The position numbers were made by a program, and so were the translations under genes. From Pleurotus djamor (lineage: Eukaryota; Basidiomycota; Agaricomycetes; Agaricales; Pleurotaceae), in assembly GCA_029747585.1 (NCBI GenBank), contig JAPEVF010001018.1, forward strand, positions 1 through 15,338: a stretch of 15,338 nucleotides of DNA, given 5' to 3'. The notes beneath the pieces are model-generated. The model was not told the DNA's origin. It worked only from the letters and a program-made list of their open reading frames with translations, and did no database searches. Below, piece by piece: positions 8,815 to 15,338 of this stretch. Within the stretch, counting starts at the first letter, position 1; each line of letters opens with the position of its first letter.

Positions 8815-9958
8815 TTATCGAACGAACCTTGACGGTGTTGGGGCAATTCTCTCTACGTCACGGCAAGTTAGGCTATACCGCACCCCACGGCCCAGTTCCC
8901 GGCCTGCTTTAATCGCCTGTATAATTTCTTGGTCTTTCAGAAGCCTCCAGTTAGCGAGCGGAGTGCTCATGCCTGATGTCGAGACTTCTGGAAGCTCTCC
9001 AGGGTCCGAAAGTTGAATGTGATCGTGTGTGACGCCGCTGATACCGTGTAGGTGGTATTTGTAGAGGCTCCCTTGCGTGATGACCACGCTCCGCGGTTCC
9101 AGGAGGAGGGTGAGCACCGGCGTCGGATCGATAGACCTTCCTGAAGGCTCACTAGTATTCCCCGACGTACCGTCTATGTAACGGTAGTAGTGGAAGATCG
9201 TGTGTGAATTCAAAGATATAGTGGCTACGACCGGGTGATATGAAGGCCCGTCTTCGTGAGGCTATATTGAAGGTGATCGACATCCTTAAACCACAAGGCA
9301 TCATAACACTATATCTTACCATGATGCCCTGTCCAGGAAGGTACTAGCTTTCAAGGTTCGTTATCGAGAAATGGGGTAAGTCGATGACCTCACTTCGTTC
9401 AGTATAATATGGTTTGGAGCTTCGTGTGGGGAAGACCGAAATGCTCCCGTTTCCCGAAGGCGAGATATGACATCAGGGCTTCACATCAAAGGCAGGACCA
9501 ACCAACGTCAATCTACGCCAGAAACAAGTTGCATATAACACTCACAAAGATGTAATCCACTGTGGCATGGCTTGGGGGAGTAGAATATTATTTCTCGCTA
9601 GCTCACCGCCTGGTGGGAGTTGTGGGTTCGTCATCTACGCAATTTACTAGTGGACTAGTACGAACCTAGTAGTTGAAGCCTAGGAAAGTCCAGGATATCA
9701 ATCAGTCAGTCGATCGACATACAAAACAAGATATATCATACCGTCTATCTGTGAGCTGTTTCCATCTGTGATGGGGCGAGTCCGCGATCTGTAAAAAGTG
9801 AGGCCGTCATATATGATTGATCTTTTTTGAAAAGTTGGAGCACCAGTTAAGTGTACTTTGGTAAGAAGATGGTATTCCTCGGATTCTTCAATGAAGTCAG
9901 GAATATAATACACGTCCAAGTTCGCGATGCGGTATTCCTCCAAGTTAAAACTGGGCAT
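8815..9958 (-). CDS. ALKBH6: ALKBH6-type AlkB dioxygenase (2-oxoglutarate and Fe(II) dependent), 7 exons
   Basis: Exons on the minus strand, in gene order: 9857-9958, 9742-9788, 9666-9679, 9546-9609, 9394-9478, 9320-9343, 8815-9261; 260 residues. All six introns are GT-AG and 50-68 bp. The spliced protein reads through the family landmarks: VYYIPDFIEESEEYHLL at the N-terminus, [74 protein letters not shown] and RGVRYSLTCRDV. Iron ligands are probably His114 and Asp116 (HED) and His184; Arg240 and Arg246 form the RX5R pair that holds 2-oxoglutarate and supports the fold. ALKBH6 proteins are a conserved AlkB branch with poorly defined substrates, so no reaction is claimed. The stop codon is 68 bp from that of the convergent deaminase gene. 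The 14-bp exon 3 and 24-bp exon 6 make it hard for gene predictors. Confidence 0.93.
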
Positions 9959-12900
9959 CAGTTTCGTAGAATAGCGACTTCAACTCGAAGTTGACACTTC
10001 AACGTTTCAACAGCAATCGGTGAACTTTGAGCAAAGCCGATGAAAATGTTTCTACACCTAAAAGTGACATACATCGACGCCAGGTCCAAGAAAAGGGGCC
10101 TAATGTGACGGTCGTAAGCTTGATTGGGGAAGGGCCTGGAGTTTGGAGCTTGACAGGGAGTGCTCACTGCTACGCGACTGGCAGGGCACCGACCTGAGAT
10201 TGAGCCTGGAGGTAGCCTTTTCACACGGTCTCGGTCAACGCCGATTGCCACCGGAGGCTTACCTCTCACTAACGCCCAACTAGTACGTACATCCCTTCAT
10301 ACTTAAAACCGCCTTGTTCAACCAGGCTTACTGTGTCACCCGCAGTCATCAGCGGGACATGAACCATCTGGCTACCGTGGACCACAGTGGTACCCCCGGA
10401 TCATCCAGGGGATTTGTGTTGATTAAGGACTCCTCGCGCTCGTGTTATTTACAGTTGCCAGCTTTGCACATCTCCAAAAGTCCCCATTCATTCATTCCCA
10501 GGTTCAGTCGCGTCCGACCCCGGACTTGATACGGATGAAGCCGTGTATCTGATCAATGTCCACGACCTATTATTTGCCACGATGACCCCGGCAAGTCCTT
10601 GAGGCCAACGTCACGCAAAGTTTGGCGCAAGTCGCCGTCCAGAAATTCTCACTTCGTAGGCCAGACACTGAGTATTGCTCATACACTGCCACTGAACGAT
10701 CCCCCTTTGGTAAGGTTCCAATATTCGGGTAGATGCTTCTCACACTGGATAGAGGAACCGTCTTGCTTCTTAGATCCTCCTTGCGGAGCCTCGCAACGGA
10801 TGCCAACGGTCCTCAGCAATCTGTCTTGTCTCGTTTGTATCGATCTACGCTCTTCATCTACCACGCTGCTTACGGCTGCATCAATCTCCGAGATCCCCTC
10901 GTTGAGGCACACGCAAGGGTTGCGAGGCTTCATTGCGCAAAGACGGATTGATAGAAGTGGAGAGTGAAGTACATAATTCGATACCAACATCCCGAAATCT
11001 CTTCTACAAGAATGGATCCCTCAAGCCCTATCCGGGGAGCTTCTTGAGAACGTTTCAGAAGCGCGTCAACCCGAGAGACACTCGACTTACACTGGCGCAA
11101 ATGTACATGGGTAGCCACGTTTGTTGCAGTTACCGCAGGTTGGCCGAATTCCATCGCATTTCAACTTACGTCCTACAAGGAACCGAACATGTCAGGATGC
11201 TCGCCTTCGCCTTGAGGATTAGCCTATACTCGCCCCTACAAAACTGACATGCCATCGGGGTGCGACGGGGGGTGCGCGGAGTGTCATAATATTGCTGGTT
11301 CTGTTGGTTCTGTTGGTTGCCCGCCTAGAACACCGAAGAAGGTCAGCGATGATGAGACCGGAATGGAAGGGGCGGCAAGAACGAGTCGTACGTCTGTCGT
11401 AGACATCTTCAAAGTGGTGAGTTTGCTAGGTTCGAATGGTATGCTGATTTTTACGACTGCTCCAGTCTGGCCTATATATACTCATTTAAATTCGCTTGCA
11501 GCAGAATTATTCCAGTTTTCTAACCTTAAATCCTCACGGATGGTATAAGAAATTCCCGATATGTGAAATTATACAAGGACTCTTGGCAACATTGCGCATC
11601 TCGCCCCGCAATGCAGGCGTTTCGGAACTTTACGTATGATTTGGATAACTATCTTTCGGCCTATTGGGCCTTACGCAAAGTATGCTTTACCCCCATGTTA
11701 TTTGTTCGTTGCTGACTTTTGATCGAGATTTTTTTCCGGAGTTGCGCAGCTCGGTGCCAACGGAGGACTAACCCAAAGATCAACTGCCAAAGCAGAAACC
11801 AAAATTGGCAGTAGTTTAAGGGATCGAATGTGCCAATGACACGATGGTGACATTTCATCGACAAGCCACGGCACCAAAATAGAGGATATTTCGGAAGGGG
11901 ATTTAATACCCTAAATACGACGCGTGCTAAGCTAAAAGTTACGGTTTGGACGAGTGGTTACTTCCTGTTTTACAATCACATCATAATTACGTTGAGCGAA
12001 TCAACACCATAAGCTTTTGGCCGAAGGAGACATATTAGACACAAGGCCGACGTTAGAGTAGTTGTGGCCCCAAATCGCAATTAGATGACCATTGTGGGTG
12101 AACATAGGTTCGTACTGTCATTCAAGGCCAGGAAGGGTCATGGAATGATCAAGGGCCGGCAACAAGGGCTGACAGACAAACGTCCCCCTGACGCCTGAGC
12201 CGTTCGTCTGTGCCACCAGGAATGCTCATCCAACGAAGATCAGAACACTGCAACGGGCGATGCCACTGAAAATCGTAGAATTCAGGAATAATTTGGTGTA
12301 TTCTTGGTCAGGTTGTGCGATCTCTAAAGAAAAGTGATCTCCACGTTTTCTGTTATCACACAAGACACTGCGACTCCTTCGGAGATGCTTCGCCGACAGG
12401 CATCGATGACTGGAGAGGTGATCTACTCTGAACCCTGGGATAGCAGTGCTCAATCTGATTACAGCTCATAGAACACCAGCCAGTCCCCGTGGATCCTGAA
12501 AACGATCGTTCAGCGCTCAGCCACTAGATTCAAAAGTCCGAAACGTCAGTTGCAAGTACAAGATTCTGTACATCCAACGTCGCAGTTGTGATGACAGAAG
12601 CAAGACATTGAGGTGACTAGAGTACGCATTAAGTAGCACCACAGGTCATATGGTCTTTGAACACCACATGCGTCTCGACTCTCGAAAACCGATTGGCCGA
12701 GAGTTGTGACTTGCTCAGCCATGATCCCCAGAAATTCAGCCCGAGGCATTGGGATTAGTCGCATGGTAGCGCGCATTAGTAGTATCGAGCTGAAGTTGAA
12801 ACGAAGGGGGCTCAGGCCTCTTATTGTTTACGGCCACTTTAACATGTCGTAAGTAGTTACGCCATGAAACTCGCCCCAGATTTAAGCCTTTTTTACACCA

Positions 12901-13297
12901 GCTCGTCTGTGGACTCCGTGCTTGCGTCCTTCTCTAGACGTTGCAAAGACCTCGTTCTAGGAAATCGTGGTAAGGGCCGTAGAAGTTTGAAGAACTCCCA
13001 TATGCCACTAGAAAAGTGCAAGGTGACTACTGAGAAAAGTGTATATCAGGAAAGCCCGTCAGAACGGACTCATTTGCGACTCCTTCTTCCTTTTAAAACC
13101 GTTCGTGTAGAAGGGGATCAGAATCAGGCTCTCATCGTGACCGCGTGCCCTCCTGATGCAGCCCCTGGAAGCTGGAAGCGTGATAGACGATTATGTCATC
13201 CATATACATTGTCACAGCCTCAGATGCGCCTGACCCGTCACAGACACGACCACTATACTTTTGACGACTTCGCGACGAATTCTCCTCCAACTTCAGC
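9959..13297. other. Long intergenic stretch with no recognisable gene
   Basis: About 3.3 kb between the divergent ALKBH6-like and AKR1 genes. It presumably contains both promoters at its ends. Open frames up to 151 codons occur (for example 10599-10967 and 12864-13319 on plus, 10679-10990 on minus), but none shows a domain or family signature I recognise, and I could not join them with convincing splice sites. A short tandem repeat of TTCTGTTGG lies at about 11299-11320. About 11500-12100 appears AT-rich. I found no terminal repeats, no reverse transcriptase or transposase block, and no tRNA with both promoter boxes. Decayed sequence, a noncoding transcript or a rapidly evolving spliced gene remain possible. 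Confidence 0.6.
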
Positions 13298-15338
13298 ATG
13301 GCCGACCCAGCTTCAATAGTGAAGCCGAAGGCCGATTCTACCACTTTAGTAACCGCTGATTCTGCAGCTGGAACAAGTCATTCCTTCTCGCAGGCGATCG
13401 AGCAGACTTCTGCGGAAACCGAGGTAAGCAACTGGCTTTACTTCGTGGACTATCACTCAAGCTTACGTTGAGTAAAGTCTAATATTTTTGTCGCCGCGCA
13501 ACGAGGGGACATTGCGCTCATTCGGGAACTTATTGAATCAGGAAGGGCGAAGGCTACTGACCGGGATGACCAGAACATCACCCCGTTGCACTGGGCTGCA
13601 ATTAATGCCCAGGTCGCAACGTGCAAGTTTCTCCTGGAGCAGGGGGCTGAAGTGGACGCGCTCGGAGGGGACTTGGTAGCGACGCCGTTGCAATGGGCGG
13701 CGCGGAATGGCTACCTCTATGTCATTCAACTGCTTATTGCGCATAACGCTGACCCCACTATTGCCGACTCCCAAGGCTACAACACCCTTCATCTTGTCAC
13801 CCACTCATCATCTGTTATGCCGCTGCTTTACCTTCTTCATCAACCCATCAATGTGGACTCGAGGGACGCTCAAGGCCACACGTCTCTTATGTGGGCGGCG
13901 TATCAGGGAGACTCACTTTCAGTCGACTTACTGCTCAAGCATGGTGCCAATCCGAACACCAAGGACGATGCAGGGCTGACGCCGCTTCATTGGGCAGTTG
14001 TTAGAGGAAACCGCCCGTCCATTCGCAAACTCATTGAAAAAGGCGCTGATATAAGCGCCAAAGACGGCGAGGGACGTACACCTCGTGAGATGGCCGTGGA
14101 GTTGAAGAGTCTGGGTGCATGGAAACGTGCTCTGGAAGAGGGTGGTATGAATGAACATGGGATCAAGAAGTCTAAACCACTCAGCGACGTAAGTGCGATT
14201 TAGCTGGTCACTAGATTTCTCGCATTCATGATCCTTCACATATCTCAGCGCAATACCAAGATTGCCATCTTTGTGCTTCCGACAGTATTCTTTTACCTCA
14301 TCTTCACCACACTCTCCTGGCTTCCGTGGTATACGGGCATAATCCTTGCAATGGCTGAATTCTTTGGGATGCACCATGTACGTCACGGCTATTTACGCCA
14401 TTCCAATTTCTTACGACCTCGTTCCCAGATTGTAACACGCGTCCTTCTCAACAAAAATACGTACACTGATAGTGTTCAACAAACGCCTTACTTTGCTGGG
14501 ATCATTGCGGGGTCGATCATATGGGTGGCATATTGTTGGATATCCCGTCTAGTGCATCGTGAGGTCTTCCATAGCGACACCAGCCACTTCATCGTCACTC
14601 ACAAGCCTTGCAGAGACTGAATCACACGCACTAGCACACCTAGGGTTCGCACTATCGGCTGGTCTATGTGCTTACAATTTCTTCCGCGCTATTACATTGG
14701 ATCCGGGTACTTGTCCTAAACCTGCGAGTGACGGAGAGTTGAAATCTGTAAGCTTATCACTTTCTATCACCTTTCCAAGCCTCATTTTTGTTGTGAAGAT
14801 AATTGAAGACCTTGCTGCTGAAGGTCGCCTCAATGGACAAACCTTTTGTATACAATGCATGGTCCGTTCATGCAAGCGATCTGCCCTTATCCCCCATTAA
14901 AATATTATATTATCTAGGCGCGCAAACCCCTCCGGTCGAAACACTGCCGAGTCTGTGACAAGTGTATCTCTCGCAGTGATCAGTAAGTTGCTTACCACTC
15001 ACTTCTTCGCATGAAGCTCAATTTCTCTGTTAGTCATTGCCCTTGGGTATGGAATTGTGGTACGCTCAAACCCTTCGTCTTCTCCGCTTCTCTAACACGA
15101 CCCTCAGTCGGCATGAATAACCACCGTCAATTCATCCTCTTCGTGACTACACTCGTCACCGGGATAATACTCTTCGACTATCTAACCTATGCTTGTAAGT
15201 ATTCTCATCTATATCTCAGCTGTTTCTCACCACCTCCTAGTCTTTTCCAACATCAGCGTGTCAACAGATCCTGCGGATATATCACCGTCGTGTCATACTT
15301 ACCTGCTGAGCTTTGTGCCATCACTGCTTACGATACTT
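13298..15338 (+). CDS. AKR1: Ankyrin-repeat DHHC palmitoyltransferase, 3' end outside the window
   Basis: Integral membrane protein S-acyltransferase of the Golgi/endosomal system that attaches palmitate to cysteines of target proteins. Exons: 13298-13423, 13478-14188, 14249-14377, 14429-14558, 14614-14747, 14799-14861, 14918-14982, 15034-15059, 15108-15194, and from 15241 on. Residues 1-42 are Ser/Thr-rich; about 43-265 form ankyrin repeats ([32 protein letters not shown]). Membrane segments follow in exons 3, 4 and 5. The Cys-rich domain reads CIQCM then [37 protein letters not shown], with catalytic Cys about 455. Exon 7 ends inside the first His codon of DHHC. A further membrane segment ([20 protein letters not shown]) follows. 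In the last exon the frame fits the family to about SPSC (15293), and then the family-like [13 protein letters not shown] lies in another frame, so a base is probably missing near 15290-15300. The start is the ATG closest to the first exon with a good context. Confidence 0.95.

Noticed and set aside
9958..10269. 103-codon minus-strand ORF upstream of ALKBH6
   Set aside because: It ends at the ALKBH6 start region in a different frame and has no recognisable domain; the region is more likely promoter and leader.
10535..10600. Plus-strand text near 10543-10580 (VYLINVHDLLFA) vaguely like a Copia-type VDDLLFA motif
   Set aside because: The VDD core is absent, the frame stops within a few codons, and no integrase, RNase H or terminal repeats were seen nearby.
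10599..10967. 122-codon plus-strand ORF and overlapping minus-strand ORF 10679-10990
   Set aside because: Long frames on both strands over the same bases, no family signature, and no convincing splice partners. Not reported as genes.
11425..11445. GGTTCGAA-like word resembling a tRNA B box
   Set aside because: The word does not continue as the consensus, and there is no A box or foldable cloverleaf upstream.
12864..13319. 151-codon plus-strand ORF before AKR1
   Set aside because: No domain or recognisable pattern; its end overlaps the AKR1 start in another frame, and the region is better explained as promoter and leader.
13132..13344. Minus-strand frame with a YMDDI string, resembling a reverse transcriptase active site
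   Set aside because: Neither side shows any other reverse transcriptase block, the frame ends soon after, and the region overlaps the start of the AKR1 gene. The string is best explained by chance.

Overview
The window looks like nuclear DNA of a basidiomycete fungus, most likely an agaricomycete. The genes are densely split by short GT-AG introns (about 46-110 bp), exons go down to 13-14 bp, and the proteins are standard fungal housekeeping families. Almost none of the genes is visible as one open reading frame. All gene models here were spliced by hand from frame, splice signals and family conservation. No transposon, CRISPR array, rRNA or tRNA was recognised.

Layout: (1) 180-2502 (+), ornithine aminotransferase, 12 exons. 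(2) 3390-7631 (+), phosphatidylethanolamine N-methyltransferase CHO2, 18 exons. (3) 7845-8746 (+), a zinc-dependent cytidine/dCMP-deaminase-fold protein, probably 4 exons. (4) 8815-9958 (-), an ALKBH6-type 2-oxoglutarate/Fe(II) dioxygenase in 7 exons, tail-to-tail with the deaminase and easily missed because only its last exon is long. (5) 9959-13297, about 3.3 kb with no recognisable gene. (6) 13298 to the window end (+), the ankyrin-repeat DHHC palmitoyltransferase AKR1, cut at the 3' side. A 55-codon hydrophobic minus-strand ORF between genes 1 and 2 is a weak extra candidate.

The genes do not form a pathway: arginine/ornithine catabolism, phosphatidylcholine synthesis, a deaminase of unknown substrate, an AlkB homologue and a protein S-acyltransferase. 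I see no evidence of a gene cluster or of a new biological system.

The most useful observations concern gene structure and sequence quality. Four isolated N characters (1751, 4861, 5148, 7724) are present. The two in CHO2 behave as extra bases that break the frame, and the one in the aminotransferase sits beside the catalytic lysine in a locally scrambled stretch. A likely one-base omission lies near 15290 in AKR1. Other notable points are a probable GC-AG intron in CHO2, microexons in the aminotransferase and ALKBH6 genes, an unusually long first intron in the aminotransferase, and a short upstream ORF overlapping the CHO2 start.
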